From Rostratula benghalensis (Eukaryota > Chordata > Aves > Charadriiformes > Rostratulidae): a stretch of 64,000 nucleotides of DNA. This document shows positions 36,437-48,809 of this stretch, one piece after another; position 1 is the stretch's first letter, and the number at the start of each line of letters is the position of its first letter. Made by a program: the position numbers and the translations under genes. The notes under the pieces were generated by a model. It did not search any database and was not told the DNA's origin. It worked only from the letters and a program-made list of their open reading frames with translations. Location: assembly GCA_013399305.1 (NCBI GenBank), contig VXAI01000035.1, forward strand, positions 5,841,003 through 5,905,002. Direction: 5' to 3'.

Positions 36437-37090
36437 ATGGAATCACTGAATTGTCAGAGTTAGAAGGGACCTCTAGAGACCACCTAGCCCAACTTCCCTG
36501 CTAAAGCAGGATTACCCAGAGCACATCACTCAGGGCAATCACACATTTCCTCCTGCATCCAGGAGGATCTTGAAGGTCTCCAGAGAAAGGGACTCCACAG
36601 CCTCCCTGGGCAGCCTGTTCCAATGCTCTGTCACCCTCACCACAAAGAAGTTTTTCCTCATATTTGAAGGAAACTGCCTATTTTCCAGCTTGTGCCCATT
36701 GTCCCTCGTCCTGTCACTGGGAACCACTGAAAAGAGTCCCGCTTCATCCTCCTTCATCCCACCCTTCAGACACTTACAAGCATTACTAAGGTCTCCCCTC
36801 AGCCTTCTCTTCTCCAGGCTAAAGAGTCCTAGCCCCCTCAGCCTTTCCTCATCAGGGAGACGCTCCAATCCCTCAATCATATTTGCTGCCCTATGCTGGA
36901 CTCTCTCCAGTAATTCCCTGTCTCTCTTGAACTGGGAGCCCAGAACTGGACACAGTACTCCAGTTATGGCCTCACCAATGCAGAGTAGAGGGGAAGGATG
37001 ACCTCCCTCCACATACTGGCCACACTCTTCCCTACGCAGCACAGGATTCCATTGGCCCTCTTGGCAACAAGGCCACATCACTGGCTCAAG
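36437..37090 (-). mobile_element. CR1 LINE, 5'-truncated, minus strand
   Basis: Read on the minus strand, the 3' end is at about 36440 and carries the CR1 3' UTR (AGGTCCCTTCTAACTCTGAC, 36454-36473). The body extends to about 37090, where resemblance to CR1 stops. The 3' region closely resembles the copies at 59.9 and 63.8 kb (shared segments around ...AAAGCAGGATT... and ...GCATCCAG...), so these three belong to one subfamily. A full octamer tail is not visible; TGATTCCAT is its worn remnant. Confidence 0.93.
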
Positions 37091-37099
37091 CAATACCAT
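36539..37099 (-). pseudogene. CR1 ORF2 C-terminal remnant (186 codons)
   Basis: This is the longest surviving CR1 frame in the window. It encodes the C-terminal part of ORF2 after the catalytic reverse-transcriptase core, with LERVQHRAANMI near residues 63-74, [13 protein letters not shown] near residues 91-103, and [19 protein letters not shown] near residues 157-175. The first 30 or so residues of the frame may be partly non-CR1. The N-terminal endonuclease and the catalytic Asp-Asp box are absent through 5' truncation, so no activity is possible. Uninterrupted reading over about 560 bp suggests a younger or less mutated copy than the one at 59.9 kb. No host role is implied. Confidence 0.88.
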
Positions 37100-40000
37100 C
37101 TACAGGTACACTCTGGGGCTCTGCAAAACTACGGCAGAGTTGAAACCCAAATAGCATTTGCCAAAGCAGCACAAGGTGAGTTTTACAACACTGTCTGTGA
37201 CACTACAGAGACCTCCTTTTCAAGGCTGCTTTGGGAAGGAAAACAGAAGAAAACCCTGGCCCAGCCAGGATGGTGAGGATAAGATGTCAATGGCAGGAGT
37301 GTCCTAGCCAAGTTGGACACCAAAGTCTTTGGGTTTTGGTCATGCCCAGTCACTTGCAGTGGATTTTTCCAGGCCATCAACTGAAATTACTGATGGCCAG
37401 GCTGGGATGTTTTTATTTGCACCAGGTAGAAGCTTACCCTAGGAAGTGCCATGGATATGAGCATCCCAACCCAGGCCCCAGACGTGTTGGAAATTGCTCA
37501 GAGAACAATGTCATCCCTTTGCTCCCTGAACTGAGTGCTCTCCTGGGCCCGAGAAGGCACGGAGTGAAGCTGCTCTTGAAAGCATAGCTGGAGCTTTTCC
37601 ATTTCCTCTTACGAGTCACTGAGGAGTTGTAAGTGTGATCAGTCATAGTTTTTTTTCCTATGTGTTTCCTGTCTGTTTGGCTAAAAGTAAAAGGCCAGGG
37701 TTGATACAACCTAAACTCTATTAATGTCCCTGTGCTTCTCACAGGCTGCTTCTGGGTTTTCAGGGGGGTCACACCAACTGGCAGAAGGATTCATATGGGA
37801 TTTAAGCTGTGTGATGCTGGGCCAAAACTTTATGAAGTGTAGCTTAGTGATTAACTTGTTGGAATAAGGATCAGAAAGCCCAGCTTATTAGGTGAATATG
37901 GACATTTCAGCCCAGCCATCCAAAGTCTGGGCAAGGATCATGTCACTTAAATCTTTTTGCCAGATGTCTGAAACCCACAATGCTGAGAAGGGCGGCAGGC
38001 AGGTAAAGAGGGTGGTATTTGGCTGCTCCTGTCCTTTGGGATCTGCTCGAGCTCATCAGAGATGTGTTTCGCTTAAACACCCAGCAATGAGCAGAATTCT
38101 GGCTGGGAACACCAGAGAGAAGATGGGATTCTACAGGAGAAGCAGTCACGTCAAACTAGCTTTTCTTTTCTGTGGAATTTGTTTTCAGCTGGACCAGCTC
38201 CCTGACCTGGATAAGCACAGAAGTTTCCATATACATGACAGGGGACTGGAGCAGATACCCAGTGCAAGGGAAAGGCAGGACCACCACTTCCACAGGAAAT
38301 ATGAGTTCATGCCAGATTAACCCAATCACTTAACTTGAATTTGTCCCTGTAACTTGGTGATTCAGAGCAATTCCCATTAGGCCAACAGACAACCAGGGGC
38401 TGGACATTAGCTCCGGGGACAGTGTGTGACACTGCAACGGGCAACGAGGAGGCTACAGAGATGTGCCAGGCTGCCACAGCTCTGGGGAAAGACCTAGCAA
38501 GCTGGGAGTCAATGAATTCCTTCCATCCCTTGCAGAGCAGAGCTGTTTCCTGGGAACCAGAAGTTCAACTCGAGCTAAAATTTGGGAGAAAAGTTGTTCT
38601 TTATTGTTGCTTTTGCTCCCTGACCGATGGTTTCAGCCACTTCTGTCTTATCAGCTATATTGCTGGTAAGCAAACTTCCCCTAAAAACTTGTGCATCGAT
38701 TATTTTTTTTCTCCACTTGAAAAACAGGCTACCAGCCTTAAGATGCATCCCCGCTGGCAGCAGAAGAGAGGTAATATTTTACACACCCTCCCTGCCCCCC
38801 ATATGTGTGTTCCTGATTAATTCTGTGCATGTACAAATAGCATCACAAAAATACAGGGGTTTTCAAGTTGTCTCATCTGTCCCTTTGAGTGCAGGCAAAC
38901 AGCACTTGACAAATATTTGCCTGTTCTGCTTTCAGAGTCCTGGCTGGAGACTCCAAGCAGTACTAGCTACAGCTTCACTCACCTTTCCAACAGATTTTTT
39001 ATTTCCTCACCTGAGTCTCCCCAGTAACAGTTAAAAGCTTCTTATCCTGCAGATAAGCTGCAGAAAGCAAGCTTCCTTTGCCCAATGGGGTAACCTGCTA
39101 TCTATATGCTGCTTTCTGTATTTTCCTTTCTGTACAGTAAGAGAGAAATAAAGTAGCAGAGGGGGAAGAGGGAGAAGAGAAATGGAAACTGTGACAGGAG
39201 AGAAACACAGGTCATGTTTTGGGGTGATACCCAGCTGCCTGCCTACTACAAGTGACACCCTCCAAAGGCAGTCCTGGCACTTTTAAGAGCTGAGGATGAA
39301 AGGTGTAGTTTACTTCACAAATCTACTACAAGCTCCCTTGCAGGTTTTGAAAATTAGCGACCATGTTTCAGTATGTCTCAGGCTGGGTCAATCTGCTGCT
39401 TAAAAAAGAAAAAATTCTGCTTCTCAGGACTGTTCAAAGCTTAAATGAATATTTGCAAAGCTCTAGGAGAAATGGGGTGAAGGGCGCTTTCAGAGAGACA
39501 AAGAATTATCATTATAAAGTGTAATCTTGATGGTTTTTAAGGGCAAGCATCAGCTTCCAGCAGTAATCTTTAAAGCAACGTCCATTATCCAGAAAATCGG
39601 CTTTCAGCTAATGGTCTCTTACAAGTCACACTTGGTAAAACTCCATGCTTATTTTCTTCCTCTTTTTTTTTCCTAAAAGCACTTGGAAATCCTGCAACAG
39701 CTGCCTGAGAGGAACAACAGAGCCTGGCTGGCCGCCGGCGCATAGCAGCACGGAGAGATGAGGAGGAACAAGCACCTGCCTCACATTGGGCAAACCTCCA
39801 ACCCAGGCACCACAAACGAGTTGAGATACCTCCATGGGGCAAAGATCTCACCCAGCCACATCTCCACCAGCCTGCAGGGCTGGTTTGGGGCCAAACACTC
39901 TGCATCAGGGCACTGGTCCGAGATGAGAGTCTGTCCCAGACACCTCCTTACAAGGAAATTTGGGCAGCAAAAGGCGAGGTGGGTAGTGTTTTAGATGTAT

Positions 40001-43000
40001 TTCTTTGAGTTGAGACTCCCTGGAGAACCACGTTGTTCTAAAGAGCTTAAGACAAAGTACCCGGAGGGGACATAAATCCCCTCTTGGACAGGCTGAACCC
40101 TTCAAGGTATTTACTCGTTTTTCTAGAGTTTGTGCTCTCACAGGTGAGGAAGTCTGTGGCAATCACAAAAAGGTCTAATGGGAGCAGAAAGCACCAAATT
40201 TTTGAAACATCATTTCGCAGCCAGTAATGCAAAGCTCAAAGAGCACAGCCACCAACAGGAAAGCAGGAACCTCCTTGCTGTAGCCACGTGGGCCTGAGAC
40301 TCAGTTGAGGAATCTGCCTTCTTTCTTGGAGAAAAATATGAATAAATGGAAAAAAGGGCATTCTTTTTGCCATAATGAAAACAAAATTGCTCTTTATTTT
40401 AATATTTTTTTCTTATTTTATGCCATGCTGAAAAAAAAAATATGTTAATATTCCTAGAAACCAGCTATTTTAATGTTTTGGTTGCCAAAAGCAATGGAAC
40501 CAACAGGTGTTTAAGCTTTTTAGAACCAAAGTCTCACATGGAAAATGAAAATTTTCACTGCAATTTTTTTTTCCCTCTTATTTGCTTTGCTAGAAAATAA
40601 CTTTCTACTGGGAAAGTGATAAAAAAAAAAAGTAATTGTTATGCAGTCACTTGACCAATCTTTGCATGGATTTCCTAGAAATGCAACAGAAAAAAAAAAT
40701 CTCACCCATACCATGACAGGTCTTTCCATTCTTCTGAAGGTTTTTGGCACTCCAGCAGTGTCAGCTTTGTTTTTAAACAAGCAGTGGCTTTAATCCTGGG
40801 TTTGAAGGCAGCTGACAGACAATCTCAGAGGAAACACCACCACTTTTGTAAAGTGCCATTTTGCTTCCTCCCACCAAGTTTGGATTGAATGGTACAAAGG
40901 AGTAAAAGACTTTCACTTATTCCAATGACAAGAAAAGTCCTGGCTGCAGAGTGGAGGTAACCTGGTTTCTTCCTGGATCTTCCAAGGTTTACTTGTGTAG
41001 ACTGGAAGACACTTTGCTCCATAGCCCCAGGCTCCTTGCAGCCACAGCAGCGTGAGGACACCCACCCAGCCGCCACGGGGAAACCCACACTCAGCATCAG
41101 GGCAGATCTGAAAGTCAAAAATGGAAAGCGATGTCCAGATTGTGTCCCATTCCCAGCTGCAGCACCCCTGGGCCCTGATCTCCAAACCCACTGCCACATA
41201 AAATTTGCAAGCAGTCTATGAACAAACAGGAAGCTGCAATTAGATCTTCTAAAAACGGAGCAATCCCAGCTCCCAGTTGCAATGTAATCTACTGGCTGCT
41301 GGCTGACACTGGAAAAACAAAACGGAGGGGAGAGACCCAAGACATTTCCAGCTTCTGTCTGGGTGAGGAAATCTCAGCTGCTTCATGCAAAGCCTCTGAG
41401 CCTCAGCTACTCCATCTGGGGTTATACTGCCTGTTTTGCCCAAGGATCAAGGAGAGCGTCACTACAAGGAGTGACCAAGATGTAAAAAGGATGCACAAGG
41501 GGAAATGTGATTAGGTTGTACAAAATCCTGGGCTTGGGCAAGAGGTAATTGTTCATGATCTCTTCCACCACCAGAATTGGGGCTGCTGGTGTGGGAGAAC
41601 CCAATGAAACCAGCCTGTGGCAGGTTCGAAGCAAAGGCAAGGAAATAAGTTGGGCAGTCCAAGCACGACCTAGAGTTAAACTGTGGGACTGCCACAGGAT
41701 GTATAATTAACAGATAATGCACATTAAAAGGAGAGCTGCACAAGTTCAGGAAAAACAAACAAACAAACAAACAACAAACCCAGACACAAAGGGTCATTAA
41801 AAAAAGATTAAGCCACTTCTAGTTCAGGAAGTCCTTAGAGAGTACTCGGAGGATGAAGAGTATTTGGAAACATCCATGTGCTTGTCCTACACCTTCCCCC
41901 TTCTCTTCATAGCCCACCTGCAACGTCAGTCAGAGACAAAATCCTAGACCAGACAAACTGCCAGGGTGGCCATTTCTACTTTCTGAGATCAAAATCCTGA
42001 AATACCCCATGGAGACATACCCAGGCCTCAGCTGGTCCTCACACCTGGAGATCCTACCACCACCAAGGAGAAGCTGCCCAACTTCAAACAAAGCACAGTG
42101 GAGAGCTGACATGTTGAAGATGTCCAGCTGCTGTGACCTGCTTCTCTGGCAGACATGGACCTGTCCAGAGCCAGACAACAGTTTTGTCACTGACAGCTTC
42201 CTGAACAACAGATCATTTAAAATGAACCAAACCAACTATAGATTTTCCCCATTCCTCTTTTTCTTTTCTTTTTTTTTTTTTTTTAATTTTTTTTTCCCAA
42301 AGCGCAGCAAGAAAACAGTACTGAGTATGAAGAGGACAGCACATAAGAGGACCCTCTGCTAGAAAACTCTCCACAGCCACACACATTCCATTTCTACAGG
42401 GTCTCTTCAGGTCCTAGACTTCACTGTGAAAGCATGCAGGACCACACTGGGGACCATGAGAATTAAGGTTTTCACTGCCTCTGTGTGTATGGGTTGGAAG
42501 GAGAAGCGGATGAGATTAAAGGTTTGACTTCTTTCCAGTTTAAGGTTTCCTAGTGCAATTACAAACCAGGATTAGCAGCCTTAGTATACAGGAGACTATC
42601 ACAATCTTCCAGAAGCATTTCAGATTATTATCTCATTGCTATTCTGCTCCAGTGCTTTCCTCAAGGTCCCATTCCCCAAGCCCCACAAAGGGCTTCCTAG
42701 CACCTTCTGAATTCAGTACTGTTCTGGGTATCTTGTAGTTTGCCCAGCCTACGGGGAGAGGAGCAGGAGAGGAACAAGCAGCTCATACATGACACAGCTT
42801 CCAAGAGAGCTCAGCCCTGGAAGGCATATAGAACAGTATCAGCAACAACTTGGTAGAAAGGAGCCATGTTGGTGTCATTTAACACAATGAAAAGCATAAT
42901 TGGTTGCAGCTGACAAACACAGAATTGCATTAAACAGAACATTGGATGCTGGGCCATGGTTTACATCAAATTGTCAATCTCAATATGGCACTCTTCTAAA

Positions 43001-44605
43001 AATGCTGCTTTTTCTGTAAACCCTCAGGAAACATAGCAAATCATGGCAACATGTTTATAGTCCTCAAATGCCACACAAGGAACCTGATACGTATCTTTTA
43101 TGGTGGGATATACTGGAGGGCGTTTCAGCGCGTCCATACTCATTTTCCAAATACATTGCACAGCTTTGTTAAGCCTTCCTGAATCTCTCAGAGATCGGCA
43201 TTTAGATGAAGCTGTGGAGTGGGCAATCCTCAAGGCCAAGCTCACTCAATGAAAGTGAGATCACTTGCTTTATCTCCATGTTATTTTCTGTCTTTGAGTC
43301 TGGCTATCATGGCTAGAAACAGCAGCAATGACATGCAGATCTTTACAGCCTGCCCCTGAGCTTTGCTGTCTGCTGCTGCCTTATAAACTGATGGCTGCTC
43401 TTGGACTTTGGCACTAACTTGACACCAGCAACATCAGTAGAAGGACAACATTATCTACGTCCAAACAAACGTTTGTTTTCATGTTTACAGTGGCTGGAAT
43501 TCAAGTTATTCCAAGATGGTTTGAGGTTCCCCTGACTATTTACAAACCAGGTCCTTTGGGGAAGGGGCAGGTTTGCATGGTGCCTGGCACAGCCCCCATG
43601 TCCTGGTGCCAACTGCACCCTCCACCTGCTTGCAGTCTCCTAAGGAGGAGGGGCAGGAGGAGAGAACACTTGGGTTGGGTTAAATGGAGAATGTACCTTC
43701 CATTCATTTTTTGTTTGGGAAGATACACCAGGTCTTGCTGCACTTACAGCCCACCTTGCTGTGTCAGGAAGTTTCATGAGTGGCAGAACTTACGCAACCT
43801 GGTGTCCTGGTAGGCTTCTGGGATAGATTCTCCAGTGTCTAATACTCAGGCTGAGGTCAAGCTGACGAACTTCTGGGGGAGGCTCTTTCCTTCACCCGGT
43901 TTCAGATTTTCATGAATCTAATAAGCACTTAGTCTTTTTAAGATATCCAGTTCTGTGCCAGTTTTACCACCAAATCTAACAGGTCAGTGGAAATGAGGAC
44001 AAACAGCCAGACAGTGTACTTGCTTAAGGAAAACAAACTAAAAATTCATACAGCTCAATTTTCAACTTCAGAGGAACAGAATTACTTACAGCAGGAAAAA
44101 CATTTTAAAAACTCAAACAAGCTGTTTAAAATGATGATCCCAATTACCTAGCCTGTAGATGACCTACTATATCAGCATATCTTCAAGGTTTCAAGATAAG
44201 GGACTACAACACAGGGTAGAACTTTACAGCAGGATGGCAGCACCCTGATTTCATTCAAAGCTCTGGTTTACTACCATGAGTCTTGCAGAAAATAGCTTAG
44301 AGCTAACTTTATTAAAGAACAAACAAGAAGAAGAGTCAACAAAACTCTTCCCTCAGTTTTAAATACCAGGAGGGGAGGAAGCTTTATTGCTTTATGCTAC
44401 TACATTACACAGATACAACAACAGCTGTCAACAATAATATTATCTGTATTACAGCAGAGATCCCAACTGAGACTAAGGTCTCATTGTGCTGGACACTTGT
44501 GAAAAACAACAAAAAATACACTGTAAGAAACCACCCTCCACAGAAACTCATGACTAAGTAGGCAAGAGGGAAAGAAGACGGGGCAGAGGGAAAAGAAATG
44601 ACCCC
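37091..44605. other. Unique non-coding DNA, no recognised gene
   Basis: About 7.5 kb with only overlapping frames of 60-171 codons on both strands. The longest (40825-41340 minus, 171 codons) is unlike any family I recognise and overlaps others. Low-complexity tracts include (CAAA)n at about 41753-41784 and a T-rich run at about 42258-42297. A donor/acceptor-like pair around 37,964-38,002 is too weak to call. Confidence 0.6.
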
Positions 44606-44713
44606 TGCATTTATGGAGGGGAAACTGAGGAATGCAAACCACAAGTGACTTGTCAGAGGCTGTAGTAAGGAGTCTGTGGCAGAGCCATAACTGAGCCCAG
44701 ATTTTCCAAATCC
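44606..44713 (-). repeat. MIR-like ancient repeat fragment
   Basis: The order of blocks GGGGAAACTGAGG, AAGTGACTTGTCAGAGGC, TCTGTGGCAGAGCC and TGAGCCCAGATTTTCC follows the reverse-complemented core of MIR-type SINEs as I remember it. Spacing is preserved over about 100 bp, which makes chance resemblance unlikely. Orientation is given relative to the MIR consensus. Confidence 0.6.
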
Positions 44714-46650
44714 AACGCCATCCAAATCCAGTAGCAGACTTGCCTTTAAATCAGCCCTAATAACATTAGGGTTGGATCTCGCTTGTAATCTAACTGCAGA
44801 AATCGGAAGCGGATACACATTTCTTTTTCTTTTTTTTTATAAGAGCACTCTTATTTAGTCCACGCCACATTTTGCTCAGGACTGTAAATTCTTCATAAAA
44901 TGGGTCCTTTGTGTCTAATTTTCTCCACTTAACCTAGAGGCTGCATTTTTAGGTGCTGTGCCAGACACAAGCTTGCTCCAGCGACTGGGCACATCCTCCC
45001 CTTTTTCCTAATGCTCCTTTACATGCTCCAGGGCTTACAAACCTGCTCCCCTCCGCAGCATCTGCAGGAGATAGGGGAACATTTAACACCGCTCTCAGGC
45101 TCCCGCTCAAAGGGGAAGCTCCTGAGCCAGTGCAACGCCTCGGATGAATACTTAAAATTTATGCGGTTAACGAGAGTCAACACGATAATTTGGTGTTAGT
45201 CAGAATTACCACGCTTGGCTTACCCGTTCTTCAGTTTCTCCTGTTCTAAGCCGTCTCAGTGGCCTTGATTCATAAAAGACACGGATCTACCCATTTCACG
45301 TTGCCCCTTCGTGTAAATACTGTCAGTACAAATAAAGTAATTACTGTCAAACCATCTGAAAATGATCAACACGCTTCGCTGCGAAGTAAGCAAAATCCGT
45401 AACAAGATAGTAATTTGCACCTTTTTTTTTTTTTTTTTAATTTGAGGAAAAAATTCACTTTCTTCGGTGCATAAGTTAAGCATGGAACATATTATTTAAT
45501 CCTAATGCAAATCACACCAGCAGGAAATGTCGTAAAGAAAAAAGTAATCTTCTGAAGGAAAAATAAATTATCGACCACGTTAAGAAGGAAAGAAACATTC
45601 TAGAATAATTTCTTTCTTTGTTGGTATTGGCTGGCAGCATAATCCTTCCAAGTAAATTGTAATTTCCAAATTAGATTATACATTATGTCATATTAGTTTT
45701 ATATTAGAAAAACAAACTGACTGAAAGGAAAAATGCCAAAGTCGACTTGCCTGGTAATGTAAAAATTTTGTGTTTCTACTGTGAAATGCTTAATGTTTCT
45801 TTCTTTTTCCTTTTTTTTTTTTTCTTTAACAAGTTTTTCAGCAAACATAAAACCTAAATTAAGGCAAGATATTTACTTTACCTGACCAAGCCCTGTTTGA
45901 ATCATAAATAGGAAAGGAAAGACCAAGCATTTTCAGGACAACATATAACCATAGCAACAGCTACCTCCGTGTATAAATACAGATACCAGCATGGAAATTT
46001 TTATGAGTTATACCTCAATCAAGAATATGAGCACCTATTGCACTCAAGAATATCTTATATATAGTGAAAAATTAAACTTGCACAGGTTTAATGCCCAAGT
46101 CAAGTGATCTAAAGTCAGGAAATGCCAGAATTTAGAAAGTCTGCAAAGCTTGCACAGCTCCTCAGCTGTCTACGTTATACAAGAGTCTTGAAATACACCA
46201 CCTTCTATTTGTTGTTTTTCATTCTACCCCTGCCTTGGCCACTCACCAGGATGGACAGTGAAAACAATCAAATAACCCTGGGTGCTGCAGGAGCCAAAAG
46301 CCCACCACTCCGTTTCGCTGAGCAGCTGGCTGTGGATGCTCAGGAAAACGGACCACCTAAACTGACCCCTCCCTAAGCCTGTGCTTCTCTTCCCTTCCTA
46401 CAAGGCTAGCTACCTCCTCTCTCAGCCTGGTGTGGGTGTACCCTCTGGTCTTGGTCCCTCAGTCCAAAAGTAAATTAACCGCAGAAAAAGTTGAACTTGG
46501 ACATTGAGCCGCGAAGATGTTCATGCTCCCCCTTGGGGACTGATTTTCACAAGTGGAGGCACGCAGGGTGAAAAATCATTCTCCATTTATCAAATTTCTA
46601 CTGAGCTCATGCAAGCCTTGATTATTTTGTTTTGTTTTGTTTTTTTTCAG
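44714..46650. other. AT-rich unique DNA
   Basis: It contains a T17 run at 45422-45438 and other T-rich tracts near 44829 and 45810-45822. Sequence from about 45,480 to 46,000 is complex and AT-rich without frames. No gene or repeat recognised. Confidence 0.55.
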
Positions 46651-46688
46651 TGGCTTTTTCCTGGCCAAATCTGCACATCCTCTTGCAG
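46651..46688 (+). other. Weak exon candidate (38 nt)
   Basis: A strong T-rich acceptor (TTTTTTTTCAG, ending 46650) is followed 38 nt later by a good donor, CAG|GTACGT at 46689. The enclosed segment is open in one frame. Short acceptor-donor pairs like this arise by chance in 64 kb, and no partner exon is recognised. Confidence 0.12.
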
Positions 46689-46694
46689 GTACGT

Positions 46695-48675
46695 CAAAAC
46701 CCTTCCTGCTTTCTCACAAGCATGGAACAGTTCCCTGAGCAGTAATGTCCCTTGGAGCAGCACTTTCCTTTTTGTCAAATGATGGTATCATTTAGAATCT
46801 AACTGTCTCAGAGGACAATTCTGATCAGCATGGAAAACTTCAGGCTGAAAAGAATAAGTTTAGGGGAGTTGGAAGCAATCAAAAAAAGGGTCTTATTGGG
46901 GAAATTTCTGGCTGCTACTCCATTAGCATAAACTCCTGAGTAAGAATGAGAAGTGAGAATGTAAAGTGCATCTTTATACATACAAAGGGAAAATAACTTG
47001 TAATAGGAAAGGAAATGTAAGAAAGGAATAGAGATCTGTGCACTCCAGTCTAGCAGACTAACAGTGCCTATGAACCCTAACAGCAATTACTTTGAAACAG
47101 TGCATGTTCACCATCCTAAAGTTACCTTTGCCACTAGACTCCTCCCAAATGACAAGACCACCAAAAACTGACCTAGCCCTCCATGTGCCCAAAGGAACAT
47201 CTGGACAGGGAATCATCTTAGATGTACCAAAAAAAAAAAAAAAACCCAAAACCAAAAACCAAAAAGATTAGACAGAAATCTCTAGAAATCTCTAAAGACC
47301 GTCTTGAACTCAAGTTTTAAATGACCTGAAACAGAGGTTTAAATGCATGTTCCCAATTCATCTCAGCTACAATCTCACTACTCCCATAATATAACACTAT
47401 AAAATACAACAGGGTAGTTTTAACTCTAATATATTTTTATATCATTGCAGCTACAGCAACATTACCATTGTAAAACAGGCAGATACACAGACATGTCTAT
47501 CTCACTTCCTGTGGTTTACACTTACAATATTTTTGAAAGGAGCCAAGAGATTGTTGTTAAGAGGTGTACTAACATGGTGGTGAACATGAGCACTGCGAGG
47601 TACAGGCCATTACAAACCCCTTCGTAAAAGCCAGCTCTGAGCTGTGATTGTACACAACCTGTTGGCTTCCGTAACAATTTATAATCTTTTTTTAAAAAAC
47701 AAACAAAACCAAAAAAAACCCAACCCATTAAACACCTGCTAATCCTTAACAAACAATTCTAATTGGATTTTTCATAAGCTGCAAAACACACGTATAAACG
47801 TAGGAATTTGTGTGACATTTGATCACAGCTAATATGGGGCAGATATTTGGATGGGGTTTTTTTCCCAGTCTGGTCTTATTGTACTGAACCTCTAATGATT
47901 TACACAAGACTGGTAAGGAAATTGAGACCCTGTTGGTCTCAATCCAATATAGACATTGCATTTAGATGGCTAGGAATTATTTACTTAGATGTATCCCTGT
48001 GATTATGTCATGTTTCATGAGCAACCAGAGGTATTACTTTCATCTAAACCTCATCACAATGACACACAGACCTGATAAAGAGAGGTTCTAAATCAGATGG
48101 TGTGGATCTGATCTTCCCTAGCTTCACCCACCTCAAAATTGTATAGCCAGCCTAAACTTCTTCACCTAGACCAACAGAGAGAACTTCACAGAACAAGGAA
48201 AATAAATGCTGGCTTTACATTTACTCTTTTCCATCACACCTTAACAGAAGGGCAACTGATCAGCATCCAAGCCTGCAAGATGCTTTATTTCTTGATTCCT
48301 TACTCCACTAACCCACATGGGTCATCCTCTCCCTTGAACCAGCTCCAAGAGTCCCACTGCGTATGAAAAAGGACAACATTCTGATGGAATTTATAAAAAA
48401 CTCTTCCATGATGTAGCAAAGGCACAAAACATGAGAGATAAAAGCCATCTTCTTTATAAAGCAGTAATATATGTGAGCAGGGAATGTATTTCTCTGACAG
48501 CCTGATACAAAATTATCTGCTATAGATTTTTGAACTTCTATTGTTGGTCTCAGTCAAAGAAAAGACTAAATGGGTCACAACTGGATGTGATGGATCCCAC
48601 TAACTCACCCTCTCTTGTGCAGGAAATCAGTATGTGGCTTTGGTGTGAAGTATCTTTTCATGTTTTCCCTCCCAG
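46695..48675. other. Unique non-coding DNA
   Basis: A-rich tracts occur near 47227-47265 and 47690-47725. Short frames only; nothing recognised. Confidence 0.55.
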
Positions 48676-48728
48676 GCCTGACCCCAGATATTCCTTTCTG
48701 TGATGGCATTCCCAGAGACGCAATCAAG
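48676..48728 (+). other. Weak exon candidate (53 nt)
   Basis: The acceptor TTTTCCCTCCCAG ends at 48675 and the donor AAG|GTAAGA begins at 48729. The segment is open in the frame giving LTPDIPFCDGIPRDAIK and would end in phase 0. No family is recognised and no neighbouring exon is evident. Confidence 0.15.
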
Positions 48729-48785
48729 GTAAGATCTGTTTTATGCACATTCATCAAAACTTCTTTTTTCATCTTTTCTTTTCTT

Positions 48786-48807
48786 CCCCCACCCCCCCCC
48801 ACCCCCC
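48786..48807 (-). repeat. C-rich tract; G-quadruplex motif on minus strand
   Basis: C-runs of 5, 9 and 6 are separated by single A bases. On the minus strand the long run can supply two of the four G-runs needed for a quadruplex; the plus strand could form an i-motif. Confidence 0.65.
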
Positions 48808-48809
48808 TT

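Noticed and set aside
37964..38002. 39-nt segment between TTTTTGCCAG and CAG|GTAAAG
   Set aside because: The acceptor tract is short and the donor suboptimal. Weaker than the reported exon candidates.
40825..41340. 171-codon minus-strand open frame
   Set aside because: No domain, signal or homologue recognised, and it overlaps a shifted minus-strand frame of 94 codons and plus-strand frames. Treated as chance.
45369..45385. Small hairpin CTTCG-CTG-CGAAG
   Set aside because: A five-base stem is expected many times by chance in 64 kb and has no supporting context.
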